Assembly: GCF_000744835.1 (NCBI RefSeq)
Contig: NZ_JQMS01000001.1
Coordinates: forward strand, 2,914,001-2,978,000
DNA length: 64,000 nt
Source: Flavobacterium sp. 83
GTDB lineage: Bacteria > Bacteroidota > Bacteroidia > Flavobacteriales > Flavobacteriaceae
Direction of reading: 5' to 3'
Shown here: positions 8,974 to 17,883 of the stretch, in pieces
Numbering within the stretch: position 1 is the stretch's first letter
Layout: each line of letters opens with the position of its first letter
The notes under the pieces: generated by a model
What the model saw: only the letters and a program-made list of their open reading frames with translations
Told to the model about the DNA's origin: nothing
Databases searched by the model: none
Translations under genes and position numbers: made by a program

Positions 8974-9951
8974 ATGGAACCTAATCAAAATGCAATTCTA
9001 AAACAAGCGCCTCTATTTTTTAAAATAAATGCAATACAGCAGCAAATTATTTTTGTTGCACTGCTGTTTTTTTGCATGACCTCTGTTATTTCACCACCAA
9101 TCGCTTTATTGTTAGGGCTTATTGTAGCCAATCTTTCCGGTCATCCTTTTTTACATCTCAACCATAAAGCAACTAATATTCTATTGCAAGTTTCGGTTGT
9201 AGGTTTAGGTTTTGGAATGAATGTCAACAGTGCTTTATCGGCAGGTAAGGAAGGTTTTATATTTACCATTGCATCCATTTTTAGCACTATAATTTTAGGA
9301 ACATTTCTAGGGAAATGGCTAAAAATTGAAAAGAAAACTTCTCATTTGATTTCATGCGGAACTGCAATTTGTGGTGGAAGTGCGATTGCAGCTATTGCAC
9401 CGGTAATTAAATCAGATGAAAAACAAACTTCCATTGCTTTAGGGGTGATATTTATTTTAAATTCAGTGGCTTTGTTTTTATTTCCTACTGTAGGACACTG
9501 GTTGGATTTATCACCAAAAGAGTTTGGATTATGGTGTGCCATTGCTATTCATGATACAAGTTCTGTGGTTGGTGCGGCTAGTGAATTTGGACCAGAAGCT
9601 TTGCAAATAGCGACAACTGTAAAACTAGCCCGAGCCTTATGGATTATTCCGGTAGCTTTACTTACATCTATTATTTTCAAAAACAAATCCAGCAGCATCA
9701 AAATCCCTTATTTTATTGGACTATTTATATTAGCAATGGTTATGAATACGTATGTTTCAAAAACAGCTATAGTTGCCCCATTTTTGGTTTCAATTGCAAA
9801 AATTGGACTCACGCTAACTTTGTTTTTAATTGGAGCAGGTTTGAATAGGAATATTTTGAAATCAGTTGGAATAAAACCGATATTTCAAGGTCTTTTACTT
9901 TGGATATTTATAGCAATAGGAACATTATTAACCATCATGTATTTTAATTAG
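8974..9951 (+). CDS. YeiH/UPF0324-family membrane transporter (putative sulfate exporter family)
   Basis: A 325-residue polytopic inner-membrane protein with about ten hydrophobic segments. Family landmarks are LQVSVVGLGFGMNVNSAL, the CGTAICGGSAIAAIAPV motif (about 129-145), AIHDTSSVVGAASEFG (about 191-206) and IGAGLNRNIL near the C terminus. The family is annotated as putative sulfate or anion exporters, but the substrate is weakly established. It follows a LysR regulator in the same direction, as YeiH follows YeiE elsewhere. Transport of a sulfur-containing anion is inference only. Confidence 0.85.
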   Translation: MEPNQNAILKQAPLFFKINAIQQQIIFVALLFFCMTSVISPPIALLLGLIVANLSGHPFLHLNHKATNILLQVSVVGLGFGMNVNSALSAGKEGFIFTIASIFSTIILGTFLGKWLKIEKKTSHLISCGTAICGGSAIAAIAPVIKSDEKQTSIALGVIFILNSVALFLFPTVGHWLDLSPKEFGLWCAIAIHDTSSVVGAASEFGPEALQIATTVKLARALWIIPVALLTSIIFKNKSSSIKIPYFIGLFILAMVMNTYVSKTAIVAPFLVSIAKIGLTLTLFLIGAGLNRNILKSVGIKPIFQGLLLWIFIAIGTLLTIMYFN

Positions 9952-9956
9952 AAAGT

Positions 9957-9978
9957 ATCATTAAAGAATATTAATGAT
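9957..9978. terminator. Possible weak bidirectional terminator
   Basis: ATCATTAA (9957-9964) and TTAATGAT (9971-9978) form an 8-bp AT-only stem between convergent genes, overlapping the stop codon of the minus-strand gene. The low GC content makes it weak. Confidence 0.3.
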
Positions 9979-10702
9979 TGAATTTCTTTCTTTTGATGGA
10001 GAAATACGTAAGTCTCATATAATCATAAAAAAGGGCTACAAAAAGAAAAAAGGAAGCGATTAAAAGAGTCTTTAATTCCATTTTTTGATAGATAAATCCT
10101 CCAGAAACACAACCTATAAAAAAGAAAGAAATGATTGAAAAGCGTAAATAAATGCTCGTTTTCAATTTTGTTACTTCATCCTCTTTTTTATAAAAAAATA
10201 ATTGGGACAATTCAATCCCTAAATCAGTAAAGAGTCCTGTTAAATGTGTTGTTCGAACTGTTGATTGTGAAATTTTTGTAACCAATGAATTTTGAATTCC
10301 CATGGCAAAAAGCATCAAAAAAGCGATTGTTTTGCCTTCTAAAATAGAAATATCTGATGGAATTCCAAAAAATGCAACGCCAGTTAAAATTAAAATCTCT
10401 AAAGAAATGGGTACAACATGAGACAAATCGGGATATTGACCTGAGACTAATTCCGATAAAAAGTTAGAAGTAAAAGAACCAATCAAGAAAAATATGGTAA
10501 AAATAAAAAAAGTTATTGCAGCTGAATAATTGTTAAGCATCAATTCTTCAGCAAAATAGGCAAAGTGTCCTGTGACATTAGTTGTCAATGTTTTTACCGC
10601 CAAAACTCCAGTAATATTAACAATTCCAGCCACGAAAGACAGCAAGGTTGCTAAACGCAAATTGTGAATAAAAGTTCTATTTTTTCCTTTGTGACGAAAC
10701 AT
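9971..10702 (-). CDS. YoaK-family DUF1275 membrane protein
   Basis: A 243-residue inner-membrane protein with six predicted hydrophobic segments. The N-terminal part (LATLLSFVAGIVNITGVLAVKTLTTNVTGH) and the central GIQNSLVTKISQSTVRTTHLTGLFTDLGIEL match the DUF1275/YoaK family, whose biochemical role is not established. It is convergent with the YeiH-type gene, ending 19 bp from it, and is alone on its strand here. The residues before the first membrane span (MFRHKGKNRTFIHN) are basic, so the N terminus is probably cytosolic. No function can be assigned from context. Confidence 0.85.
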   Translation of the reverse strand: MFRHKGKNRTFIHNLRLATLLSFVAGIVNITGVLAVKTLTTNVTGHFAYFAEELMLNNYSAAITFFIFTIFFLIGSFTSNFLSELVSGQYPDLSHVVPISLEILILTGVAFFGIPSDISILEGKTIAFLMLFAMGIQNSLVTKISQSTVRTTHLTGLFTDLGIELSQLFFYKKEDEVTKLKTSIYLRFSIISFFFIGCVSGGFIYQKMELKTLLIASFFLFVALFYDYMRLTYFSIKRKKFNH

Positions 10703-10747
10703 TTTAATTAATTTCTTTAAATTAACATAATCTTAAACCAGATTTCA

Positions 10748-10776
10748 TTGAATTATATTTAAAAAAAATACATTTG
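10748..10776 (+). promoter_or_regulatory. -33/-7 promoter for the zinc phospholipase-like gene
   Basis: TTG at 10748-10750 and TACATTTG at 10769-10776 are separated by 18 bp, a full match to the Bacteroidetes consensus. The -7 element ends 21 bp before the ATG at 10798. Confidence 0.7.
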
Positions 10777-10797
10777 CAGTACTAATAAATAAATATA

Positions 10798-11796
10798 ATG
10801 AAAAATTTTAAAATTAGACCTACACTTATTGGGTTATTTACAATTGGAATTGCTTTTTTGCTGTTGTCATGGGGTGTTGTTGGCCATGAAAGAATCAATA
10901 GAGCCGCGGTAATGGCGCTTCCAAAACCATTACAGACTTTTTTTTATAATCATATCGATTTCATAACTCAGGAATCGACTGTTCCAGATTTAAGAAAATT
11001 TATTTTGAATGATAAAGCTGAAGGACCACGCCATTATTTTGACATGGAAAATTTTGGAAGCGTTGATAGTTTTCCCAGAACAATGGAAGCTGCAAAGAAA
11101 AAATATGATGAAAAATTTTTATCAAAAAATGGAACATTGCCTTGGTACATCCAGGAAATGATGGGTAAATTGACGACTGCTTTCAAAGAGAAAAGAAAAA
11201 ACGAAATTCTATTTATTGCTGCAGAACTTGGTCATTACATAGGAGATGCACACATGCCTTTGCACACTTCTGACAATCATGATGGTCAAAATACCAATCA
11301 GAAAGGAATTCATTCGTTATGGGAAAGCCGTTTGCCTGAATTGTTTGTTAAGAATTATAAACTAAATGCTGATGAAGGTAAATATATTGAAAATGTGGAC
11401 CAAGCTACATGGGATATTATTTTTGACACACACAACTTAGTAGCTCCTTTATTAGCGGCTGATAAAAAACTAAGAACTAACACTCCAGAAAATAAAATGT
11501 ATGTTCTTGATAGTGCAGGAAACATTTTAAAAAACAAATACAATGGTGTCGTGTATTCGGATGATTATGCTACTAAATTTCATCAGGAATTGAATGGTAT
11601 GGTTGAAAATCAAATGAAAAAAGCAATTACTGCGACAGCTAGTTTTTGGTATACAGCATGGGTAAATGCAGGAAAACCAGATTTAAGTAATTTAGATACT
11701 GAAACACTTACCAAACGCAATAAAAAAGGGTTGAAGCAAGATTCCAAATTATTTAAAAATGGACTGCTTTTTGGTTTAGTAAACGATAAAGAATAA
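10798..11796 (+). CDS. Zinc-dependent phospholipase C / S1-P1 nuclease-like protein
   Basis: A 332-residue protein with an N-terminal hydrophobic segment (about 9-24) that is probably a signal peptide, followed by SWGVVGHERINRAA. W25 and H30 near the mature N terminus, and H146-x3-D150-x-H152-x3-H156 (GHYIGDAHMPLH), are the trinuclear zinc ligands expected of the S1/P1 nuclease and zinc phospholipase C superfamily. A further H in KGIHSLWESRLPE fits the same site. The substrate (phospholipid or nucleic acid) cannot be told from sequence. It is monocistronic, with its own consensus promoter and a strong terminator. Confidence 0.8.
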   Translation: MKNFKIRPTLIGLFTIGIAFLLLSWGVVGHERINRAAVMALPKPLQTFFYNHIDFITQESTVPDLRKFILNDKAEGPRHYFDMENFGSVDSFPRTMEAAKKKYDEKFLSKNGTLPWYIQEMMGKLTTAFKEKRKNEILFIAAELGHYIGDAHMPLHTSDNHDGQNTNQKGIHSLWESRLPELFVKNYKLNADEGKYIENVDQATWDIIFDTHNLVAPLLAADKKLRTNTPENKMYVLDSAGNILKNKYNGVVYSDDYATKFHQELNGMVENQMKKAITATASFWYTAWVNAGKPDLSNLDTETLTKRNKKGLKQDSKLFKNGLLFGLVNDKE

Positions 11797-11814
11797 TTTT
11801 TAAGTCAAAAAAAA

Positions 11815-11848
11815 AACGGGTAAGATTACTGTCTTACCTGTTTTTTTT
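11815..11848. terminator. Bidirectional intrinsic terminator
   Basis: The stem AACGGGTAAGA (11815-11825) pairs with TCTTACCTGTT (11832-11842), flanked by an A run upstream and a T run downstream. It therefore works for both the plus gene ending at 11796 and the minus gene ending at 11852. Confidence 0.85.
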
Positions 11849-11851
11849 GTG

Positions 11852-13951
11852 CTAATTAATTTTTTGATATTTCTTTTTCTTCAACATATCCGAAGCCGTT
11901 TGGTAATAGGAAATGGTTTGGTTTACTAAATCAGTTCTTTCTTTTATCAACGGGTTTTGGTCGTAATAAATTTGAAAATCAGGAGCTGTTTTTTGATCTT
12001 TTTTTAATGTCAATTGAAATTGCTTGACTTGTTGTTTGGGTGAAATAATAGTCAAAACATTATCTTTTATCAATCCTAAATCCTGATACGTTGCAATTAA
12101 AGCTCTTGGTTTATAGTCCGTTTTTAAAACGTCTTCCCCATAGAATTTACTTTGATAATTGAAATTCAATAATCCCAATAATGTAGGCATAATATCTATT
12201 TGAGACATCAAATTGGTGTAATGTTTTGGTTGAATAAATCCTGGACTGTAAATCATTGCCGGAATTCGGTATTTATCAACAGGAAGTTCTGTTTTTCCAG
12301 CACTGGAAGCACAGTGATCCGCAAGAATGACAAAAATGGTATTGGCAAACCAAGGCTGTTTACTTGCCATTTCAAAGAATTTCTTCATGGCAAAATCAGT
12401 ATATTTTACGCCTCCATCACGAGATTTAGCATCTCCAGGAATATCAATTTTATTATTAGGATACGTAAATGGCCTGTGATTACTAACCGTCATAATATGA
12501 TTAAAAAACGGCTTGCTCTGCTTTGCTTCACTATTCATTATCTTGATAGCTTTGTTGTACATATCTTCATCACAAACGCCCCATACATTCGAAAAAGTAA
12601 TTTCTTCAGGAGCAAATGTCTTTTTATCTATAATTCCATAACCGTTTCCAGTATAGAAATCTTCCATATTATCAAAGAAAGCATCACCACCATAAAGGAA
12701 TTTTACATTGTATCCTTTTTGCTTAAAGATATTTCCAGTTGAAAATTTGTTTTTATTATCTTCTCTTTTCACAACACTTTCACCAGCGGTGGGTGGGAAA
12801 CACAATGTAACAGCCTCAAGACCACGGACGGTTCTATTCCCAACGGCATATAGATTAGTAAACAACAAACTTTTTGTAGCTAAACTATCCAAAAATGGTG
12901 TAAGATTTTGATCATTTCCGTACATTTTCATAAAATCAGCGCTATAACTTTCGATAGTTATTAATACTACGTTTTTATGATTTTCGGCAGCTTCATTTTG
13001 AATTTTTCGTAACGAAGTTTCTCCTGAAATTTCTGGAAGTTGTTCTTTTAATACTGCATAGGCTTCTTTTTCTGGAAGTGTTTTATAGAATTTGAAATAG
13101 TCCAATTCGCTATTTTTAAAGGCTAAAAAGAACTTATAAATTCCATTCGCTTCTAATTCATTAGTAAAAATATTTTGAGAATTTTCCTGAGCCGATAAAA
13201 AAGGTATTGCTACTAAAGAAAGCCCAAATAAAGCCAGATAAATTCCGGAAAGTTGTATTTTTTGTACAAATGTTGGTATACTTTCGATATAACTTCTAGA
13301 ATGCCTTACAATAATGTAGGTTATTAAACCAGAAACAATAAAAAGTGCACTGAATATAGGAATAACAGGGTACGATTGCATAATATTCCCGATAACTTCA
13401 TTGGTGTAAACCAAATAATTTACGGCAATGAAATTGTATTTTACACCAAATTCATTCCAGAAAAAGTACTCACTTATTCCATTTTGTAAAATCAAAACTA
13501 CATACAGGAAAATGACAAATGAGAATAACCAGAATCGAATTTGGCTTCGGTATTTTGGCAGAAAAAGTAACAAACCAAATAAAATAGTTTTGATACCTAT
13601 AAAAGCAATTCCTATTGTTGGCAAAGCGCCACCATATTCATTAAGAATAGTGTTGCCAAATGAAACATACAATAATAAGGCTACTAATAACCCAAAAAAG
13701 AGATAACCATATGGTTGCATGTACTTTGAATTGGATATAAAAATAAGATACAACCATAAAAAACCGCTAACCAATACAAAAATGAAAAAATCAGAGATTA
13801 GTCCAAATCCAAATATTTTAATAATATCTAAAAATCCAAATGAGCTTTGGGTAATGGGGTGAAATAGTAATACAATTCTTAATACTATGCTTACAATGAT
13901 ATAAAAAATCATAAGATTGTAAAATGGAGAGAACTTTTTTGAAAGCGTCAT
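11852..13951 (-). CDS. LTA-synthase-like sulfatase-family membrane protein
   Basis: About 699 residues from the ATG at 13951 (MTLSKKFSPFYN). An upstream start at 13990 is possible but lies beyond the -7 element at 13969-13976. Five or so N-terminal membrane segments (to about residue 270) precede an extracytoplasmic alkaline-phosphatase-fold domain with VVLITIESYSADFM, the probable nucleophile T in GNRTVRGLEAV, GGDAFFDNM, MTVSNHRPFTYP and VILADHCASS. This is the LtaS/MdoB-type phosphoglycerol transferase or phosphoethanolamine transferase superfamily. A Gram-negative Flavobacterium has no lipoteichoic acid, so the acceptor is unknown; modification of an envelope lipid or glycan is inference. 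Confidence 0.85.
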   Translation of the reverse strand: MTLSKKFSPFYNLMIFYIIVSIVLRIVLLFHPITQSSFGFLDIIKIFGFGLISDFFIFVLVSGFLWLYLIFISNSKYMQPYGYLFFGLLVALLLYVSFGNTILNEYGGALPTIGIAFIGIKTILFGLLLFLPKYRSQIRFWLFSFVIFLYVVLILQNGISEYFFWNEFGVKYNFIAVNYLVYTNEVIGNIMQSYPVIPIFSALFIVSGLITYIIVRHSRSYIESIPTFVQKIQLSGIYLALFGLSLVAIPFLSAQENSQNIFTNELEANGIYKFFLAFKNSELDYFKFYKTLPEKEAYAVLKEQLPEISGETSLRKIQNEAAENHKNVVLITIESYSADFMKMYGNDQNLTPFLDSLATKSLLFTNLYAVGNRTVRGLEAVTLCFPPTAGESVVKREDNKNKFSTGNIFKQKGYNVKFLYGGDAFFDNMEDFYTGNGYGIIDKKTFAPEEITFSNVWGVCDEDMYNKAIKIMNSEAKQSKPFFNHIMTVSNHRPFTYPNNKIDIPGDAKSRDGGVKYTDFAMKKFFEMASKQPWFANTIFVILADHCASSAGKTELPVDKYRIPAMIYSPGFIQPKHYTNLMSQIDIMPTLLGLLNFNYQSKFYGEDVLKTDYKPRALIATYQDLGLIKDNVLTIISPKQQVKQFQLTLKKDQKTAPDFQIYYDQNPLIKERTDLVNQTISYYQTASDMLKKKKYQKIN

Positions 13952-13968
13952 TATCAGTTTTTTTTTTA

Positions 13969-13976
13969 CAAAAATA
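13969..13976 (-). promoter_or_regulatory. -7 element (TATTTTTG) for the sulfatase-family gene
   Basis: On the minus strand TATTTTTG fits TAnnTTTG and is 17 nt from the ATG at 13951, supporting that start over 13990. No TTG lies at normal spacing. Confidence 0.45.
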
Positions 13977-14019
13977 GTGATTTGAAACAATAAAAGCGTT
14001 AAGTGCTAAGTGTAATCCA

Positions 14020-14041
14020 TTCTTAATTTTGGCTTAAGAAG
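14020..14041 (+). promoter_or_regulatory. Predicted response-regulator box, copy 1 (CTTAA direct repeat, 11-bp period)
   Basis: CTTAA begins at 14022 and again at 14033, exactly 11 bp apart, within TTCTTAATTTTGGCTTAAG. The same arrangement occurs at 19264/19275 before the efflux operon. OmpR-family regulators bind direct repeats one helical turn apart, and such a regulator is encoded in this operon at 17210. Confidence 0.5.
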
Positions 14042-14075
14042 TTTGATTTAAACAATAAACAGTTCTCTTTTTAGT

Positions 14076-14083
14076 TAACTTTG
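14076..14083 (+). promoter_or_regulatory. -7 element (TAACTTTG) of the thioredoxin-ApbE operon
   Basis: A perfect TAnnTTTG octamer 34 nt before the ATG at 14118. There is no TTG at 17-23 bp upstream, which fits an activator-dependent promoter driven from the CTTAA boxes. Confidence 0.6.
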
Positions 14084-14117
14084 TGATGTTTTACTTTTAA
14101 AATAAAGATTAGTACAA

Positions 14118-14552
14118 ATGAAAAAAATAATGGTATTAATGCTGCTTTTTGCAGTTACAATTGGGTATTCACAAGAATGGAAAACTGATTTTACAGTAGC
14201 TAAAAGCGAAGCTAGTTCTCAAAATAAGAATATTTTACTTGTTTTTTCAGGATCTGACTGGTGTGGGCCCTGCATTAAATTAGACAGAGATATTTGGCAA
14301 TCTGCAGAATTTAAAGAGTTTGCTAAAAATAATTTAGTTTTGGAACGTGCTAATTTTCCGAAGAAAAAACAAAATCAATTAGCTCCTGAATTAAAAAAAA
14401 TAAATGAAGAGTTGGCTGAAAAATACAATAAAGATGGAATGTTTCCATTAGTTGTAGTCTTAGATAAAAATGGAAAAGTATTAGGGAAAACAGCTTATAA
14501 AAATGTTTCCCCACAAGAATATATTGACATACTTAAATCATTTTTAAAATAA
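14118..14552 (+). CDS. Exported thioredoxin-family protein
   Basis: A 144-residue protein with a signal peptide (1-18, ending IGYSQ), so it acts in the periplasm. The redox motif is W48-C49-G-P-C52 in SGSDWCGPCIKLDRDIW, followed by a cis-proline-like MFPLVVVLDKNGKVLGKTAY segment, as in thioredoxin_7/DsbD-gamma-like proteins. It heads an operon with ApbE, a DUF4266 lipoprotein and a DUF3570 protein, with gaps of 5-10 bp or short overlaps. I infer that it reduces cysteines on a neighbour-encoded protein, the cysteine-ended DUF4266 lipoprotein being the obvious candidate. Confidence 0.88.
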   Translation: MKKIMVLMLLFAVTIGYSQEWKTDFTVAKSEASSQNKNILLVFSGSDWCGPCIKLDRDIWQSAEFKEFAKNNLVLERANFPKKKQNQLAPELKKINEELAEKYNKDGMFPLVVVLDKNGKVLGKTAYKNVSPQEYIDILKSFLK

Positions 14553-14557
14553 AGATA

Positions 14558-15547
14558 ATGAAATTAGTAGTTTTTATTTCTTTCTTATTAACGGTAAGTT
14601 TAACATCAGCACAAGTTACACAAAAAAGAACATTGTCGATGTTAGGCAGCCCTTTTGAAATGACTGTTGTCGCTAAAAATATCCCAGAAGCAGACTCCTA
14701 TATTGATATGTCAGTAGCGGAAGTTTCACGTCTTGAAAACTTAATTTCAGACTGGATTCCAACTACTCCAATTTCTCAGGTGAATAAATTTGCTGGTTTA
14801 AAACCGGTTAAAGTACCACAGGAGGTTTTCGATTTAGTAGAGCGTACTATAAAAATATCAGAGTTAACGTCTGGTGCTTTTGATATTAGTTATGCATCGA
14901 TGGATAAGATTTGGAAATTTGATGGTAGTATGACTAAGATGCCTACACCGGAAGAGATAAAAAAATCGGTTGCAAAAGTTGGTTATAAGAATATAGTTTT
15001 AGACAGCGGCAACAGTACAGTATTTCTAAAGTACGAAGGAATGAAGCTGGGTTTAGGAGGAATTGGTCAAGGCTTTATTGCTGACAAAATTAAATCTTTA
15101 CTTACTTCAAAAGGTGTAGTAGCAGGAATAGTAAATATTTCTGGAGATATTAACTGTTGGGGGAAGCAGACGAATGGTGAAAAATGGAAAGTAGGCATCA
15201 AAAATCCATTGAATAAAGATAAAATTTTTGCTACATTTCCTTTAGATAATAGCGCTGTGGAAACTTCAGGAAGTTATGAGAAATATGTAACTTTTAACGG
15301 AAAAAGATATTCTCATATAATTGATACCAGAACGGGGTATCCGGCAACGGGAGTTATCAGTGTATCCGTTTTTGCCAAAACTACAGAATTAGCAGATGCT
15401 TTAGCAACAGGTATATTTGTAATGGGTGTTGATGTAGGGTTAGATTTAGTGAATCAATTACCAGGTATTGGATGTATATTCGTAGATGAACACGGAAAAA
15501 TATTTAGCTCAAAAAATATAGATTTAAAAAAATACAAAGATGAATAA
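14558..15547 (+). CDS. apbE: FAD:protein FMN transferase (ApbE family)
   Basis: A 329-residue ApbE-family protein with a signal peptide (about 1-19, SLTSAQ). ApbE enzymes act outside the cytosol, using FAD to attach FMN covalently to Ser/Thr of target proteins. Family signatures visible are the GLGGIGQGFIADKIK segment, VNISGDINCWG, ETSGSYEKYVTFNGKRYSHIIDTRTGYPA and the metal-site ELADALATGIFVMG. The usual target motif (D-x-x-[ST]-G-A-[ST]) is not obvious in the neighbouring proteins. It starts 5 bp after the thioredoxin gene and overlaps the DUF4266 gene by 8 bp, indicating translational coupling. Confidence 0.92.
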   Translation: MKLVVFISFLLTVSLTSAQVTQKRTLSMLGSPFEMTVVAKNIPEADSYIDMSVAEVSRLENLISDWIPTTPISQVNKFAGLKPVKVPQEVFDLVERTIKISELTSGAFDISYASMDKIWKFDGSMTKMPTPEEIKKSVAKVGYKNIVLDSGNSTVFLKYEGMKLGLGGIGQGFIADKIKSLLTSKGVVAGIVNISGDINCWGKQTNGEKWKVGIKNPLNKDKIFATFPLDNSAVETSGSYEKYVTFNGKRYSHIIDTRTGYPATGVISVSVFAKTTELADALATGIFVMGVDVGLDLVNQLPGIGCIFVDEHGKIFSSKNIDLKKYKDE

Positions 15548-15749
15548 AATAATGCTTTTTTTCGTTTTACTCTTCATTATGCAGTCCTGTGTAGCGGTTA
15601 AAGAATATGACAAACAATACATAAATGATCCAGACATGAAATTAAGTGCTAAACCTGCTGAACGATATGAAACTACATTCCAAGTGTATCGAGAAGCTGC
15701 GGCTGGAGCAAATGGTGGGAAAACTGGTGGAGGATGTGGTTGTAATTAA
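15540..15749 (+). CDS. DUF4266-like small lipoprotein with GGGCGCN C terminus
   Basis: Only 69 residues. The lipobox FIMQSC gives lipidated C17, so the mature protein has about 53 residues on the periplasmic side of a membrane. The middle is polar with KLSAKPAERYET, and the end is GANGGKTGGGCGCN, with two cysteines next to the C terminus. The length and ending match DUF4266, a family of unknown function found with ApbE and DUF3570 genes. The glycine/cysteine tail could bind metal, cycle with the thioredoxin, or be modified; none of this is shown. It overlaps apbE by 8 bp. Confidence 0.8.
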   Translation: MNKIMLFFVLLFIMQSCVAVKEYDKQYINDPDMKLSAKPAERYETTFQVYREAAAGANGGKTGGGCGCN

Positions 15750-15758
15750 ACAAGTGTT

Positions 15759-17204
15759 ATGAAAAAAATTATTTATACAATAGTCTTACTAATAAATGTT
15801 GTAGCTATTGCCCAAAGTCAAGATACTACAACTACGTTTAAGAAAAGGGTTTTAGAAAATACTGAAGTTGATTTTTTATTAAGTTACTATAAACAAGATG
15901 GAGTTCACTCAGCTGTAGGAGGAGGGATAGGTTCTGAAAAACTAACTGATATTGCTACAAATATTGTTGTAGCTTTACCAATGAATGAAGATGATATTTT
16001 GACTTTTGATGTCGGAATTTCTGCATATACATCAGCTTCATCCAGTAATATAAACCCCTTTAATGCTTCAGGAGCATCCAGTAGAAATGGCAATGACGAC
16101 AAGCAATGGAGCAATAAAGCGACTGCCGCAACCAGTCCTTACGGAACTCCTTGGCAAGCATCATCTGGTGCATCAGGGAGCGATCAATTAGCTTCGGTTA
16201 CTGCAAATTACAGTCATAGTTCTGATAACCGAAATACGATTTGGAATGCTGATGTTTCATTTTCTAATGAATATGATTATACATCAATGGGTTTTGGTGG
16301 TGGGTTGACAAAACTATTCAATCAGAAAAATACTGAAATTGGTTTAAAAGTTAATGCTTATCTTGACCAATGGAGGCCTATTTATCCAACGGAATTGCAT
16401 GAATATTCATTATATGGAAGTAATTTTCAAAATCAGGGATATTTTTCCGGAGTATCAGTTTTAGACCAAAACGGAAATGTATCTAATAGTTATTTACCTG
16501 CTGCTTTTACAACATATGATGCCAAAAACAGAAATTCTTATTCAGCTTCATTATCGTTTTCACAAATACTTTCTAAAAGAATTCAGATGTCAGTTTTCAT
16601 GGATATTTTGAAGCAAGAAGGATTATTAGGGACGCCTTATCAAAGAATATATTTTGCCGATAAGTCAAACTATTATATTGGACAAGCGCAATTTATTCCA
16701 GTTTATGAGACATCCGAAAATAAAGGGGTTTATAGGCTTTCAGATGATATTGAGCGTTTGCCTAAGAGCCGCTTTAAAATTCCAATAGGCGCAAGAATAA
16801 ATTTCTATATTAATGAATACGTTGTTGCTAAGGCATATTATAGATATTATGAAGACAATTGGGGAATTCAGGCGCATACAGTTTCAATTGAATTGCCAAT
16901 AAAATTTAGCCAAAAAATCACAGCATACCCAATGTTCAGATATTATACACAAACAGCTTCTGATTATTTTGCACCATTTGAAAAACATATTTCAACTGAA
17001 AAATATTATACATCAGATTATGATTTATCTGCTTTCAATGCAAGACAATACGGTTTTGGTTTAAGCTATTCAGATATTTTAATGGGATCCAGAATCTGGA
17101 AATTAGGTTTGAAAAATATTGATTTCAGATACAATCATTATGTAAGAAGTGATGGCTTAAATGCAAATATTTTTTCATTAGGTTTTAAATTTTTAATGCA
17201 ATAA
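15759..17204 (+). CDS. DUF3570 family predicted outer-membrane beta-barrel protein
   Basis: A 481-residue protein with a signal peptide (1-19, VVAIAQS). After the signal come many alternating amphipathic strands rich in aromatic residues, for instance IGLKVNAYLDQWRPIYP, YVVAKAYYRYYEDNWGIQAHTVSIELPIKF and KITAYPMFRYYTQTAS. It ends with IFSLGFKFLMQ, a hydrophobic/aromatic strand typical of outer-membrane barrels. It matches DUF3570, whose function is unknown. It starts 9 bp after the DUF4266 gene and 5 bp before the response regulator. I infer an outer-membrane partner for the small lipoprotein and ApbE. Confidence 0.82.
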   Translation: MKKIIYTIVLLINVVAIAQSQDTTTTFKKRVLENTEVDFLLSYYKQDGVHSAVGGGIGSEKLTDIATNIVVALPMNEDDILTFDVGISAYTSASSSNINPFNASGASSRNGNDDKQWSNKATAATSPYGTPWQASSGASGSDQLASVTANYSHSSDNRNTIWNADVSFSNEYDYTSMGFGGGLTKLFNQKNTEIGLKVNAYLDQWRPIYPTELHEYSLYGSNFQNQGYFSGVSVLDQNGNVSNSYLPAAFTTYDAKNRNSYSASLSFSQILSKRIQMSVFMDILKQEGLLGTPYQRIYFADKSNYYIGQAQFIPVYETSENKGVYRLSDDIERLPKSRFKIPIGARINFYINEYVVAKAYYRYYEDNWGIQAHTVSIELPIKFSQKITAYPMFRYYTQTASDYFAPFEKHISTEKYYTSDYDLSAFNARQYGFGLSYSDILMGSRIWKLGLKNIDFRYNHYVRSDGLNANIFSLGFKFLMQ

Positions 17205-17209
17205 TTAGG

Positions 17210-17872
17210 ATGCATATTTTAATAGTAGAAGATGAAGCAGGAATTATACAATTTCTTCGTCAAGGATTGGAGGAGGAAGGGTATCAAATCACAAGTGCAG
17301 CAGATGGTTTAGAAGGTTTTGGGCTGACTCAAACGGAAAATTTTGATTTGATTTTATTGGATTGGATGCTTCCAAAAATGACTGGTTTAGAGCTATGTAA
17401 AGCAATTAGACTAAAAAATACGGAAACGCCTATTCTTTTTTTGACTGCCAAAGATACGATTCAAGAAACCATCGAAGGATTAAAAGCAGGTGCTAATGAT
17501 TACATCAAAAAGCCATTTAGTTTCGATGAACTTTTAGAACGAATTAAAATTCATTTCAGAAATCAAAAAGAAACAGAAATCCTTAGTCTTGGTACAATTG
17601 AAATTGATGTTATCAAACATCGTGTTTCAATAAATGGGGATGAAGTTAACTTGACACAACGCGAATTCCAATTACTTCATTATTTAGTTAAGAATAAAGG
17701 AAAGGTCTGCACCAGAACCCAAATTATTGAAGATGTTTGGGATATTCATTTTGAATATGATACAGGAGTAATTGATGTGTTTATGAATTCAATTCGCAAA
17801 AAACTCAATTTAAAAATTGAAGAAGATTTTATAAAAACCATACGCGGAGTTGGTTATATCGCTAATGATTAA
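17210..17872 (+). CDS. OmpR/PhoB-family response regulator
   Basis: A 220-residue response regulator with a receiver domain (1-115) and a winged-helix DNA-binding domain (about 125-218). The phospho-acceptor is D51 (LILLDWMLPKMTGLEL), with the acidic pocket E7-D8 and K101 in the KKPF motif. The C-terminal domain shows LTQREFQLLHYLVKNKG and TIRGVGYIA, close to CusR/CopR-type regulators. It is 5 bp after the DUF3570 gene and 11 bp before the kinase. The predicted targets are the two promoters with CTTAA direct repeats at 14022/14033 and 19264/19275, one of them its own operon. Confidence 0.93.
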   Translation: MHILIVEDEAGIIQFLRQGLEEEGYQITSAADGLEGFGLTQTENFDLILLDWMLPKMTGLELCKAIRLKNTETPILFLTAKDTIQETIEGLKAGANDYIKKPFSFDELLERIKIHFRNQKETEILSLGTIEIDVIKHRVSINGDEVNLTQREFQLLHYLVKNKGKVCTRTQIIEDVWDIHFEYDTGVIDVFMNSIRKKLNLKIEEDFIKTIRGVGYIAND

Positions 17873-17883
17873 TACAAATAGAA

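Noticed and set aside
12200..12742. A 180-codon plus-strand ORF
   Set aside because: It is antisense to the catalytic domain of the sulfatase-family gene and shows no domain or codon pattern of its own.
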